From Planctomycetota bacterium (GTDB taxonomy: Bacteria > Planctomycetota > UBA1135 > UBA2386): a stretch of 58,564 nt of DNA. Each line of letters opens with the position of its first letter. Positions within the stretch are counted from its first letter, which is position 1. Below, in pieces: positions 32,839 to 41,747 of the stretch. A program made the position numbers and the translations under genes. The notes under the pieces are model-generated. The model made no database searches. It was given only the letters and a program-made list of their open reading frames with translations, and was not told where the DNA came from. The stretch spans positions 1-58,564 of the forward strand of contig JAEUHS010000048.1 in NCBI GenBank assembly GCA_016794035.1, written 5' to 3'.

Positions 32839-35800
32839 ATGGTCGCCCTGCGCCGCGCTGCGTTCGCTCCGTTCCTCGCCACCGCCCTGGCAGCGCAACA
32901 CGACGGCGCCGAGCTGCCGATCGCCGAGGCCAGCGACGAGGCGCAGCGGCAGATCGCCAGCTTCACGCTGGCGCCGGGCCTCGTTTGTGACCTGCTCGCC
33001 GCCGAACCGGACCTCTGCAACGCGGTCGCGTTCGCGATCGACGGCAAGGGCCGCGCCTACGTCGCCGAGACGTTCCGCATCCGCGACGGCGTGTTCGACA
33101 CGCGCGACTACATGCAGTGGAAGGACGACGACCTCGCCTGCCTGACGGTCGCCGATCGCCTGGCCAAGTACGCGAAGTACATCCCGGACAAGATCCCGGG
33201 CTACGCCGCGTTCCCCGAGCGCATCCGCCTGCTGCAAGACACCGACGGCGACGGCACGCTCGATCGTTCGACGGTGTTCGCGACCGGGTTCACCGACCTG
33301 GCCGACGGCATCGCCTCGGGCGTGCTGCCGGTCGGCGACGACGTGTTCCTCACCAACATCCCGAAGCTGTGGCGGCTGCGCGACACCGACGGCGACGGCG
33401 TCGCCGACGAACGCCACGTCGTGCACGCCGGCTACGGCGTGCACACGTCGCTGATCGGCCACGACCTGCACGGCCTGATCGTCGGCCCGGACCGCCGGCT
33501 GTACTTCTCGATCGGCGACCGCGGCTTCCACGTGCAGCAGGGCGATCGCACGCTGGCCCATCCGCACGAAGGTGCGGTGCTGCGCTGCGAACTCGACGGC
33601 AGCGAGCTCCAGGTCGTGCACCGTGGCCTGCGCAACCCGCAGGAACTCGCGTTCGACCAGTGGGGCGACCTGTTCACCGGCGACAACAACAGCGACGGCG
33701 GCGACCGCGCGCGCATCGTGCAGGTCACACCGGGCGCCGACAGCGGCTGGCGCATTGGCTACCAGTGGCTGTCGGACCGCGGCGCGTGGAACCGCGAGAA
33801 GATGTGGCACCCACGCCATCCCGGCCAGCCGGCCTGGATCCTGCCGCCGATCGCCAACTTCGCCGACGGCCCCGCGGGGCTGAGCTACGATCCCGGCCTG
33901 GGCCTGCCCGAGCGCTACCGCGACTGCTTCTTCCTGTGCGACTTCCGCGGCGGCAGCAGCTACAGCGGCGTGCACGCGCTGCGGCTGTCGCGCGCCGGCG
34001 CCGGGTTCGAGTTGCTGAGCCACGAACGCGTGATCTGGGGTGTGCTGGCGACCGACGTCGACTTCGCGCCGGACGGTTCGTTGTGGCTGCTCGACTGGGT
34101 CGACGGCTGGACCAAGACCGGCAAGGGCCGCATCTACCGCCTGCGCACCGAGGCGATGGCGCACGACCCTGCGCTGCGCGACGCGGCCGCGCTGCTGGCG
34201 GCCGACCCGCACACGCGCGAACCGGCGGAACTGCGGGCGCTGCTGGCGCATCCCGACCGGCGTGTGCGGCAGCAGGCACAGTTCGCGCTGGTCGACCTCG
34301 GTGCCCGCGACACCCTGCTGGCCGCGGCGAACGCGCGCGACGCGCGGCTCGCGCGCCTGCACGGCATCTGGGGCCTCGGTGTGCTCGGGCGCCGCGACCC
34401 GACGGCGCTGGCGGACGTGCCGCCGTTGCTGGCCGACGGCGACGCCGACGTGCGCGCGATGGCGGCCCGCGTGCTCGGGGACGCCCGGATCGCGAGCGCG
34501 ACCGCCGCGCTCACGAAGCTGCTCACCGACGTCAACTCGCGCGCGCAGCGCGAAGCCGCGCTGGCGCTGGCCCGGCTCGGCCCCGCGGCGGCCGCCGCCA
34601 CCGGCCCGGTGCTCGACCTGCTGCGGGCCAACGACGACCGCGACGCCGTACTGCGCCACGCCGCCGTGTGCGCGCTCGCCGCCGTCGCCGCGCGCGACGA
34701 ACTGCTCGCGGCCCGCACCGACGAGAGCCGCGCCGTCCGCCTCGGCGTGCTGCTGGCGCTGGCACGACGGCAGGACGCGGCGATCGCCGACTTCCTGCGC
34801 GACGACGACCCGCAGCTGCGCTTCGAGGCCGCGCGCGCGATCCACGAACAGCCGATCCCCGACGCGCTGTTCGCGCTGGCGCGGCTCTGCTACGACGACA
34901 CACCCGACCGCGAGGCCACCGACTGGCGCGCGATCAACGCCAACCGCATGCTCGGCGACGTCGAGAACGGCGAGGCGCTGATCCACCTGGCCACCCGCAG
35001 CGACCATCCGCCGGCGACGCGCATCGAGGCGCTGCGCGTGCTGGCCGAATGGCCGCAGCCGCACGGCCAGGACCGCGTGATGGGCAACTGGCGGCCGTGC
35101 CATCACGACGACCCAGCCACCGTCGTCGCCGCGTTCGCCGGCGCGGTGCCCGCCCTGCTGGGCGACGACGCCGTCGCCGAAGCCACCGCCGAAGCCGCCG
35201 GCCAGCTGCGGTTGCTGGCCACCGCGCCGGCCCTGGCCGACCTGCTCGCGGATGCGCAGCGATCCGAGGCCGCGCGCCTCGCGGCGCTCGACGCGCTCGC
35301 CGCGATGGCCGCGCCGCAGCTCGAGACATGCCTGGCGGGGATCCCGGCCGATGCGCCGGTGCCGCTGCGCCGCCGCGCCGTCGAGCTGCTGTCGCGCACC
35401 GCGCCCGAACACGCCGTGCCGGTGCTGGCATCGCTGCTCGACAACGGCCCCGTCGGCGAACAGCAGGCTGCCCTGCGAGCCCTCGGCGAACTGCCACACG
35501 CGGCGGCGGACGGTCTGCTCGCGACGCAGCTCGATCGCTACCTGCGCGGCGAGGTCGAGCCGGAGCTGCAGCTGGACCTGCTCGAAGCGGCGCAGCAGCG
35601 CGCGACCGAAGCGATCGACGCACAGCTGGTCGCCGTCGCCGATCTCGAGACGCAGGCGGGCCCCCTCGGCGGCTACCTCGTCTGCCGCGAAGGTGGCGAC
35701 GCCGAGGCCGGCAAGAAGCTGTTCCAGGAGCACGCGGCCGCGAACTGCACGCGCTGCAACTCGTTCGGCGGAAAGGGCGGCAACGCTGGTCCGGCGCTCG

Positions 35801-36111
35801 ACCAAATCGGCGCCGCGCTGTCGCGCGACCAGCTGCTCGAAGCGCTGGTCACGCCCAGCACGCGGATCGCCGAGGGCTTCGGCACGACGACGATCGAACT
35901 GGACGACGGCACCACGTGCACCGGCGTCGTCACGCGCGACCGCGACGGTTCGCTGACGATCGTCGACAGCACCGGCAAGGCGACCGAGGTGCCGTGGCAA
36001 CGGATCCGCAAGCGCACCGCGAACACCACCAGCGCGATGCCGCCGATGGCCGGCACGCTGTCGCGGCGGCAGCTGCGCGACGTGATCGAGTTCCTGGCGC
36101 GGCAGCAGTAG
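32839..36111 (+). CDS. PVC-type membrane-bound dehydrogenase with HEAT repeats and a CXXCN heme site
   Basis: A 1090-residue exported protein. The ATG at 32839 opens a signal peptide ending ATALAA with QHDG next. Residues about 30-440 form the glucose/sorbosone-dehydrogenase-like propeller of this family (GKGRAYVAETF, LLQDTDGDGTLDRSTVFATG, GPDRRLYFSIGDRG, GLRNPQELAFD, GDNNSDGGDRARIV). About 440-920 are HEAT-like repeats. The C-terminal cytochrome c domain has CTRCNSFGGKGGNAGPALDQIG. The heme motif here is CXXCN (Asn 974) instead of CXXCH, so the proximal histidine is missing. The AMPPMAG methionine region is present. Such proteins are hallmarks of Planctomycetota/Verrucomicrobiota; substrates are unknown. 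Confidence 0.9.
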   Translation: MVALRRAAFAPFLATALAAQHDGAELPIAEASDEAQRQIASFTLAPGLVCDLLAAEPDLCNAVAFAIDGKGRAYVAETFRIRDGVFDTRDYMQWKDDDLACLTVADRLAKYAKYIPDKIPGYAAFPERIRLLQDTDGDGTLDRSTVFATGFTDLADGIASGVLPVGDDVFLTNIPKLWRLRDTDGDGVADERHVVHAGYGVHTSLIGHDLHGLIVGPDRRLYFSIGDRGFHVQQGDRTLAHPHEGAVLRCELDGSELQVVHRGLRNPQELAFDQWGDLFTGDNNSDGGDRARIVQVTPGADSGWRIGYQWLSDRGAWNREKMWHPRHPGQPAWILPPIANFADGPAGLSYDPGLGLPERYRDCFFLCDFRGGSSYSGVHALRLSRAGAGFELLSHERVIWGVLATDVDFAPDGSLWLLDWVDGWTKTGKGRIYRLRTEAMAHDPALRDAAALLAADPHTREPAELRALLAHPDRRVRQQAQFALVDLGARDTLLAAANARDARLARLHGIWGLGVLGRRDPTALADVPPLLADGDADVRAMAARVLGDARIASATAALTKLLTDVNSRAQREAALALARLGPAAAAATGPVLDLLRANDDRDAVLRHAAVCALAAVAARDELLAARTDESRAVRLGVLLALARRQDAAIADFLRDDDPQLRFEAARAIHEQPIPDALFALARLCYDDTPDREATDWRAINANRMLGDVENGEALIHLATRSDHPPATRIEALRVLAEWPQPHGQDRVMGNWRPCHHDDPATVVAAFAGAVPALLGDDAVAEATAEAAGQLRLLATAPALADLLADAQRSEAARLAALDALAAMAAPQLETCLAGIPADAPVPLRRRAVELLSRTAPEHAVPVLASLLDNGPVGEQQAALRALGELPHAAADGLLATQLDRYLRGEVEPELQLDLLEAAQQRATEAIDAQLVAVADLETQAGPLGGYLVCREGGDAEAGKKLFQEHAAANCTRCNSFGGKGGNAGPALDQIGAALSRDQLLEALVTPSTRIAEGFGTTTIELDDGTTCTGVVTRDRDGSLTIVDSTGKATEVPWQRIRKRTANTTSAMPPMAGTLSRRQLRDVIEFLARQQ
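35746..35760 (+). other. Altered heme c attachment site CTRCN
   Basis: The codons TGC ACG CGC TGC AAC encode CTRCN where the family has CXXCH. A single base (A for C at 35758) separates Asn from His. Confidence 0.85.
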
Positions 36112-36126
36112 CTCGCCGTACAGAGA

Positions 36127-38187
36127 TCAGCGCGGCTGGGTCGCGTCGAACAAGGCCGGCGTGACCAGGCGCAGGTCGCACGAGGCGATGCCCCACGCCG
36201 GCGCATCCATGTCGCCGCGCGTGCGGCCGGCGCCGAGCACCGCGCGCAGGAACGGCGGCAGCTCGTCGGACGACGCGCCGCGCGTCGTGCCGACCGTCGC
36301 GGCCGACGTGAACGGCCGGAAGTCGGCGAAGCGCGTCGTGCCGATCGCGATGTAGCGGTCGACCATCGGCACCTCGGTCGGCCAGCCCTCGGTAGGCCCG
36401 AGCAGGATCAGCTTCTGCACCGAGTCGTGCGCGCGCACGAGGTTGTTCTCGTCGTTGCCGATCAACACGTTGACCTCGCGCGTCTCGGTCGCGGACACCA
36501 CGGCGACGTACAGGTCCGCGTCGCTGGTGTTCGTCACGCTGAGCCACAGCAGGCCGCCGCCGCTGTCCTTGCCGAGCGGCGGCGCACCCACGACCGCGGT
36601 GACGCCACCGGACCCGCGGCCTCGCGCCGGTTGCAGCCTCGCCGCCTCGATGCCCTTCGCCGCCGCCTGTGCGGCGGTGACCGGTTCGATCGCCATCTCG
36701 AGTTCGAAGCGACCAGGCGCCGCGATGCCCTCCCACAGGGTGCGGAAGCGCTGCTCGCGAACGAGTTCCAGCTCGAGCGCCGCCCGGTCGGGCGCCATCG
36801 ACCGCACGCAGAGCCCGCCGCGGTCGAACAGGCCGAGCTGCTCGCCGTTCGCGCGCAGCACGTAGTCGGCGTCGGCCGCGACCACGGTCGCCACCGCCGA
36901 GCCCGCGAGCAGGTCGCCATCGACCCCGTCGACGGCGATGCGCAGGCGCGGCTGGCCACGGCCGATCGTGGTCGGCACCGCGCGCATCGGTATCCCCGGC
37001 AGGTCGCCGTCGCCGCGCCACTCGGCGACGCAGGTGGTCGTGCGCACGCGCTCGACGCGGGCGGTGCCGAGCTGCTTGCCGTCGAGGTCGAGCAACTGCA
37101 GCTCGGCGCCTTCGGCGAGGCCGTGCAGGCTGCCGGCGCCGACGCAGACGGTCCGGCTGCCGTGGCGGTCGACCTGATAGCCTGACGGCACCGGTCGGCC
37201 ACGGCCGCCGAACACGGCGCGCCCGGCGTCGCCGACGATCTGCACGCGCTGCCCGGGCCGCGTGCCGAGGCCGGCGACCCGTGCGCGCACGAGCGCCGCG
37301 ACCTCGCCCCACGACGCGCGCGAATCGACCTCCCCCAGCGCCTGCGACAGGAACCAGGTCAGCGTGCCGAACGTGCCGACCGCCGTGGCCATCTCGCCGG
37401 CCTCCTCGTCGGCGCCACACGCCGCCACCTGCACGACCGCCGGCAGGTCGTCGTGCTCGGTGTCGTCGCGCAGCGGCACGCCCGGAGGCCAGAACGCCTC
37501 GACCCGCGACCGGGCCAACGGCGCGGTGCCGGCAGCGCATTCGCGCACGCCCGGCGCCGGTGCGCCGCCGCGCAACACGCCGCCCGAGTGACAGCAGTCG
37601 GTGACCACGACGACGTCCTTCGCCGGCAGCGCGGCCAGCAGCGAATACAGCTCGTCGTCGGTGAGGTCGTAGCCGCCGTCGGGATCGACGGCGCGGCTGT
37701 CGTAGGCGACCAGCGTCTCGTCGAACGGATTCTCGCCGACCGCGCGCGGCGAACCGTCGCGATGCGAGGCGTCCGGCACCCGCGAGCCGTGCCCCGAGAA
37801 CCAGAACACCACTCTCGTCGCCGCGTCGGCCTGGTCGATCAGGTGCCGCTGGAACGTGCGCACGATCGCCTCGTGCGTCGCCGCGGCACCGGTCAGCACG
37901 ACGATGTGTCCGGGTTCGAAGCCGAAGCGTTCGATCAGCACGCTGCGGGCGCGCGCGACGTCGTTGACGGCCCCCGCGAGCGGCGGCGGCGCGTCGGGCC
38001 GACCGGTCGCCGCGTAGGCGTCGATGCCGACCAGCAGCGCCAGCGCCGTCGGGGCGCCGGCAGGCGCGGCCGGCGTCGAGTTCGATGCGGGGAAAGCCCG
38101 CTCCGGTGCAGTCTGGCCACACGCCGCGGCGACGATCGCCAGCAGCACGGCGGCCAGGGGAACCAGCGATCGATGCGACGTCGCCAT
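36127..38187 (-). CDS. Caspase-like (C14/metacaspase-type) lipoprotein
   Basis: A 686-residue protein. It starts with a lipoprotein signal peptide whose lipobox VAAAC gives a lipidated Cys near residue 23, so it should sit at the membrane, outside the cytoplasm. The caspase-fold domain (about 45-300) has LALLVGIDAYAATGRPD, the catalytic His in VVFWFSGHGSR (about 131) and the catalytic Cys in VVVTDCCHSGG (about 199), both intact. About 330-550 are beta-rich regions. The C-terminal part (LWLSVTNTSDADLYVAVVSA, about 570-680) resembles DUF4384-type modules found with bacterial caspases. It lies 5 nt after the Ser/Thr kinase gene, probably in one operon with it and the ECF sigma factor. Confidence 0.85.
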   Translation of the reverse strand: MATSHRSLVPLAAVLLAIVAAACGQTAPERAFPASNSTPAAPAGAPTALALLVGIDAYAATGRPDAPPPLAGAVNDVARARSVLIERFGFEPGHIVVLTGAAATHEAIVRTFQRHLIDQADAATRVVFWFSGHGSRVPDASHRDGSPRAVGENPFDETLVAYDSRAVDPDGGYDLTDDELYSLLAALPAKDVVVVTDCCHSGGVLRGGAPAPGVRECAAGTAPLARSRVEAFWPPGVPLRDDTEHDDLPAVVQVAACGADEEAGEMATAVGTFGTLTWFLSQALGEVDSRASWGEVAALVRARVAGLGTRPGQRVQIVGDAGRAVFGGRGRPVPSGYQVDRHGSRTVCVGAGSLHGLAEGAELQLLDLDGKQLGTARVERVRTTTCVAEWRGDGDLPGIPMRAVPTTIGRGQPRLRIAVDGVDGDLLAGSAVATVVAADADYVLRANGEQLGLFDRGGLCVRSMAPDRAALELELVREQRFRTLWEGIAAPGRFELEMAIEPVTAAQAAAKGIEAARLQPARGRGSGGVTAVVGAPPLGKDSGGGLLWLSVTNTSDADLYVAVVSATETREVNVLIGNDENNLVRAHDSVQKLILLGPTEGWPTEVPMVDRYIAIGTTRFADFRPFTSAATVGTTRGASSDELPPFLRAVLGAGRTRGDMDAPAWGIASCDLRLVTPALFDATQPR

Positions 38188-38192
38188 GATGG

Positions 38193-39947
38193 TCACGGAC
38201 TCGGCCGCGCGACGACCCGTCCCTGCAGGCCGTGCGCGGTCCAGGCACCGTCGGCGAACAGCGCCGCGACCGGCACCTCGACCGCCGCCCCACCGCGGCC
38301 GGCCAGGAAGTGCGCGCGGAACTCCGCCTCCGGCAGCCACTCGCCTTCGCGCGCCTCGATCGCGCGCCGCACGCGATCCATGGTCTGCACGACGGCCGCG
38401 AAGCGCCGCTGCGCGTCGGCGTCGCCGTCGTCGGCGAACAACGTCGACACCGCGATGTCGGCGAAACGCTGCGCATCGCCGACCGGCTGCAGGTCCACCG
38501 CAGTCCGGCCGGCCGGAACAGCGCGCGCGACGTCGGCGCCGAAGCGCAGCGACGAGCAGTAGACCTCGCCGCGTTCGTTGCGGCCGATCAGGAAACCGGT
38601 CATTCGCGCCGGCCCCGGCACGTCGACGGTCACGGTCTGCGCCGCCGCCCACTGCACGCCGGGCGCGGGTTCGCCGCGCAGCAGCCACAGGGCACCGGCA
38701 CCGACCAGCGCGGCCGCGGCCATCGACAGCGAGCGGCGGTGCCGCCGCGCGCCCGCGCGCACGCGCCACGACCACTTCGCGGTCGCGGCGGCGGCACTGG
38801 GAATCTGCCCGGCCAGGAACGCCTCGAGGTCGCTGCGGCACGCCACCGCCGAGGCATAGCGGCGCGCGGGGTCGACCTCGATCGCGCGCAGCACGCAGGC
38901 CTCGAGCCGCGGGTCGATGCTGCGGTCGAGTTCGCGCGGCCGCTGGTAGCTGGCATCGCGCACGGCGCGCATCGTCTCGATCGGGCTGGTGCCGCCGAAG
39001 CAACGCTGCAGCGTCAGCAGTTCGTAGAGCACGAGCCCCGCCTGGTAGACGTCGGTGTGCATGCCGACGCCGGCGGCACCGGCCCACTGTTCGGGCGCCG
39101 CATACTGTGCGGTGCCGAACAGCTCCGCGGTCTGCGGGCCCTGCTGCCGGTCGGCCCGGAAGCCGATGCCGAAGTCGAGCAGCACCGGGAAGCCGCCGCC
39201 GGTCAGCCGCACGTTGCCGGGCTTGAGGTCGCGATGCACCACGCCGACGCCGTGCGTGGCCTCCAGCGTGCGCAGCAGCTCGATCAGGATCTTCGTCGCC
39301 GCGACCGACCACGATTCGCTGCCGTCGAGCACGGCCGTGCGGCCGACGGCCGCGGTCCCGACCAGCGCCAGCACATCGGCCCCGCGCAGCGAGCGTGCCA
39401 GTTCGTGGCGCCGTTCGCGCAGGCGGTCGACGACGTCGTCGAGCGCCATGCCACCCACCAGCTCCATGACCAGGAACCGTTGCTGCCCGTCGTGGCCGGT
39501 GTCCACCACGCGCACGACGCCCGGATGCGACAGCCTGGCCAGCAGCTGGCCCTCGCGCGCGACCAGGCGATCGAGATCGAGGGTGGTGGCGGCCGCGCTC
39601 AGCACCTTGACGGCGACGTCGCAGTCGAGCCGGCGGTCGTTCGCGCGCCACACCTGCCCCATGCCGCCGCTGCCGATCGGCTCGATCAGCTCGTAGCGGT
39701 CGGCCAGCACGCGCTGCGGCCGCAGGCGCAGCGGCAGCTGCCGACCGGCGAACGCGGCCTCGTCGATCAGGCCGACGAAGCGCTCGCGCTCGGCGGCCGA
39801 CGGCAGCCTGGCGAGGAACTCGGTCAGCACCGGCACCGGGCCGACTTCGGCCGCCAGCAGGTAGTCGGCCAGCAGGGCCGCGACGTCGGGCCCGAGCGGC
39901 TTCGTGCGCGCCGAGACGGCGAGGGAGCGTTGCTGCGGATCGGTCAC
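38193..39947 (-). CDS. Transmembrane Ser/Thr protein kinase
   Basis: A 584-residue kinase with a GTG start. After an N-terminal helical region of about 80 residues, the kinase domain has the glycine loop IGSGGMGQVW, the ATP lysine in VAVKVL (about 112), the catalytic loop VVHRDLKPGN (about 238), DFG (about 257) and the APEQW activation segment (about 280), all intact. One membrane helix (about 402-418) separates it from a C-terminal domain of about 160 residues that should lie outside and may sense or bind. It sits between the ECF sigma gene and the caspase-like gene, an arrangement reminiscent of the planctomycete sigma factors encoded beside Ser/Thr kinases. Confidence 0.92.
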   Translation of the reverse strand: MTDPQQRSLAVSARTKPLGPDVAALLADYLLAAEVGPVPVLTEFLARLPSAAERERFVGLIDEAAFAGRQLPLRLRPQRVLADRYELIEPIGSGGMGQVWRANDRRLDCDVAVKVLSAAATTLDLDRLVAREGQLLARLSHPGVVRVVDTGHDGQQRFLVMELVGGMALDDVVDRLRERRHELARSLRGADVLALVGTAAVGRTAVLDGSESWSVAATKILIELLRTLEATHGVGVVHRDLKPGNVRLTGGGFPVLLDFGIGFRADRQQGPQTAELFGTAQYAAPEQWAGAAGVGMHTDVYQAGLVLYELLTLQRCFGGTSPIETMRAVRDASYQRPRELDRSIDPRLEACVLRAIEVDPARRYASAVACRSDLEAFLAGQIPSAAAATAKWSWRVRAGARRHRRSLSMAAAALVGAGALWLLRGEPAPGVQWAAAQTVTVDVPGPARMTGFLIGRNERGEVYCSSLRFGADVARAVPAGRTAVDLQPVGDAQRFADIAVSTLFADDGDADAQRRFAAVVQTMDRVRRAIEAREGEWLPEAEFRAHFLAGRGGAAVEVPVAALFADGAWTAHGLQGRVVARPSP

Positions 39948-40028
39948 GGTCGGGTTGCGGGATGGAGCCGCGGGCGAGTTCCAGTTCGCGGCACCAGGTC
40001 AGGGGACTCCCCGCCCGCGGCGGAAACT

Positions 40029-40703
40029 CTAGCCACCGTCGGTGCGCGCGGCACCCGGATCGCCGCGGCGGCGCTGCAGTTCGATCGCCAGCCGCGCCCG
40101 CGCGACCGCCGCGCGCTTGCGCACGACCTCGGCGGCGCGGTCGCGCGTCGGCCGATCGGCGCCCGCGGCCACCTCGCCGCAATGCTCGGCGATCTCCTCC
40201 CACGACATGTCGAGGTAGTAGTACTGCACCAGCAGCTCGCGGTCCGCCTCGGCGAGGCCGGCGATCGCGGCATCGACCAGGTCCTTGTCCTCGCTGCGAC
40301 CGAGCCCGCGCGTGATCGACGTCGCCGCGGCGGCCAACGGCAGCTGCACCGCGGTGCCGCTCGGCGTCACGAACTCGAGCGGCGACTCACGATCGGGGTC
40401 GCGGCGCGCGGCGTTCCGTTCGTCGGCGGCGTCGCGGATCATGCCCTCGGCGATCTTGACCAGCCACCGCAGCAGCGACGACTCGTCGCGCATCTCGAAC
40501 GTGTCGAACTTCTGCAGCGCCTTCAGGAACGTGCGCGTCATGATGTCGACCGAGTCGGTCCACGACCGCACGCGCGGGCCCATGCGGATGCCGACCGCGC
40601 GGCGCACGCGGTCGTAGTAACGCTCCAGCAACCGCTCGAGCGCCGCCCGTTCGCCGCCCTGCGCGGCCTTGACGAGATCGACGGTGAGGGTCGCGGGCTT
40701 CAT
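40029..40703 (-). CDS. ECF-type RNA polymerase sigma factor (kinase-associated)
   Basis: A 224-residue sigma factor. Region 2 is about residues 10-95 (LERYYDRVRRAVGIRMG, SVDIMTRTFLKALQKFDTFEM, then SLLRWLVKIAEGMIRDAADE). Region 4 is about 155-215 (IAGLAEADRELLVQYYYLDMSWEEIAEHCG), with an extra insertion before the recognition helix (EVAAGADRPTRDRAAEVVRKRAAVARARL). Its ATG overlaps the stop of the small membrane-protein gene as ATGA. No anti-sigma factor of the usual zinc type adjoins it. The downstream kinase may replace one through phosphorylation, which is inference. Confidence 0.88.
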   Translation of the reverse strand: MKPATLTVDLVKAAQGGERAALERLLERYYDRVRRAVGIRMGPRVRSWTDSVDIMTRTFLKALQKFDTFEMRDESSLLRWLVKIAEGMIRDAADERNAARRDPDRESPLEFVTPSGTAVQLPLAAAATSITRGLGRSEDKDLVDAAIAGLAEADRELLVQYYYLDMSWEEIAEHCGEVAAGADRPTRDRAAEVVRKRAAVARARLAIELQRRRGDPGAARTDGG

Positions 40704-40993
40704 CGCGGCGCCGGCGCCGTGGGCCTGCGGAATCGCCGCAGCACGAGGGCTGCGACAACGGCCACCGCGCCGCTCGCTGCGATGCCGATGCCGAGCCCCG
40801 ACCAATGCTGCCGGGTGCCGCCGCCGGCCTCTACGACCAGGTACGGCCAATGCCCGAACACCAGCCAGCTCTTCGTCGTGACGATTGCATGCGGCGCCAG
40901 GGGAGACGATGCACCAACTTCGTGCATGTGCCCCCAGATCGTCAGCAGCGCCGACACGACGATCAGCACTGCAATCGCCTTCCGTGTGCTCAT
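40700..40993 (-). CDS. Small two-helix membrane protein
   Basis: A 97-residue protein with an N-terminal helix (AIAVLIVVSALLTIWGHMHE, residues 4-23) and a second helix near the C-terminus (GLGIGIAASGAVAVVAALVL, about 69-88) ending in basic residues. The 45-residue loop between them should be external. It matches no family I know. Both ends overlap neighbours as ATGA: its start with the stop of the beta-lactamase relic and its stop with the start of the ECF sigma gene. This coupling suggests it works with the sigma factor, possibly as a membrane sensor or anti-sigma partner, which is inference. Confidence 0.7.
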   Translation of the reverse strand: MSTRKAIAVLIVVSALLTIWGHMHEVGASSPLAPHAIVTTKSWLVFGHWPYLVVEAGGGTRQHWSGLGIGIAASGAVAVVAALVLRRFRRPTAPAPR

Positions 40994-41240
40994 CGGGCGG
41001 TGGTCCTCTCGCACGGGTCGCATGCTGCCACGCCGGCGTCACCAGGGAAAGCGAGCAGAGACTCGACCACGGCCTGACACGCGGAAGCCCCCACGTCGCC
41101 GCCGTGGTTGCAGGCGATCAGCACCAGCCGTCGCCGCGCCGTGTGCCACGCGAGTCGCCCTTGCTCGACCAGGCATGCGACCAGCGTTGCCGTCATCGCC
41201 TTGCCACACGAGCCCAGATGCGAATGGTCCTCACGGCAGC
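40990..41240 (-). pseudogene. Internally deleted beta-lactamase-family relic
   Basis: In one open minus-strand frame, the active-site block of a serine beta-lactamase-like hydrolase (HLGSCGKAMTATLVACLVEQ, with the S-x-x-K serine and lysine) is joined near 41130 directly to the extreme C-terminal block (LVLIACNHGGDVGASACQAV). Roughly 250 or more residues in between are missing, including the YxN and HxG motifs. The part before SxxK is also gone, replaced by sequence shared with the opposite lipoprotein gene. It cannot encode a working enzyme. Its stop overlaps the start of the small membrane-protein gene. Confidence 0.7.
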
Positions 41241-41296
41241 CGATGGTACAACCTGCCGGTCGGTTGCCGCTCGATCGAGCGCAATCGGCGGGCCCT

Positions 41297-41689
41297 GTGA
41301 ACGACGTGCGACCCGGCCACACCTTGCTGCGCAGCCCCGCGGCGCTGGTCCTGTTGGCCAGCCTGTCAGGGTGCCTGACCGTCGCCAGTCAGTTGTCGTA
41401 CGCGACGCGGGTGGCGCCGGATCGCATGCTCGATCCGAACGCGGTCGTCTACGGCGGGTCCCGCATCCACTTCCGCGCGCTCGGTGACGGCCCGTTCGAC
41501 GGTCGCATGTGGCGCGCCGAGCCGGCGGGACAGGTCCTGGTGTCGCTGTTCGTGCTGGTCGACCTGCCGCTCTGTCTGGTCGCGGACACCGTTCTGCTGC
41601 CGGTGACGCTGCTCGAACGGGCGATTGCTGGGGCAGCCGCTGGACTCACCGGCGAGCCCGATGGCGCGCCGGGTCGCACCCGGGAGTAG
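41297..41689 (+). CDS. YceK/YidQ-family lipoprotein
   Basis: A 130-residue lipoprotein starting at GTG 41297. Its signal peptide has the lipobox LSGC (Cys about 24). The family pattern follows: VVYGGSRIHF, then a hydrophobic stretch LVDLPLCLVADTVLLPVTLL, equivalent to the DlPlS-x-vaDT-x-lLP core of YceK/YidQ (DUF1375). The family's function is poorly known; members are small envelope lipoproteins. It is divergent from the beta-lactamase relic and 58 nt upstream of the bacilliredoxin gene. Confidence 0.78.
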   Translation: MNDVRPGHTLLRSPAALVLLASLSGCLTVASQLSYATRVAPDRMLDPNAVVYGGSRIHFRALGDGPFDGRMWRAEPAGQVLVSLFVLVDLPLCLVADTVLLPVTLLERAIAGAAAGLTGEPDGAPGRTRE

Positions 41690-41708
41690 CGCACGCCGCG
41701 GCATGCGT

Positions 41709-41714
41709 TACGCT
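41709..41714 (+). promoter_or_regulatory. -10-like box TACGCT
   Basis: A TANNNT box 33 nt before the bacilliredoxin ATG at 41748. Confidence 0.3.
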
Positions 41715-41747
41715 GCTCGGTCCAACCCACACCGCCAGCGAACCAAC

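Noticed and set aside
32824..36000. A 1058-codon minus-strand frame opposite the PVC cytochrome gene
   Set aside because: Arg/Gln/Val-rich shadow of the cytochrome gene without motifs.
38232..41300. A 1022-codon plus-strand frame across the kinase/sigma operon
   Set aside because: Arg/His/Ala-rich, no motif, and opposite four well-supported minus-strand genes.
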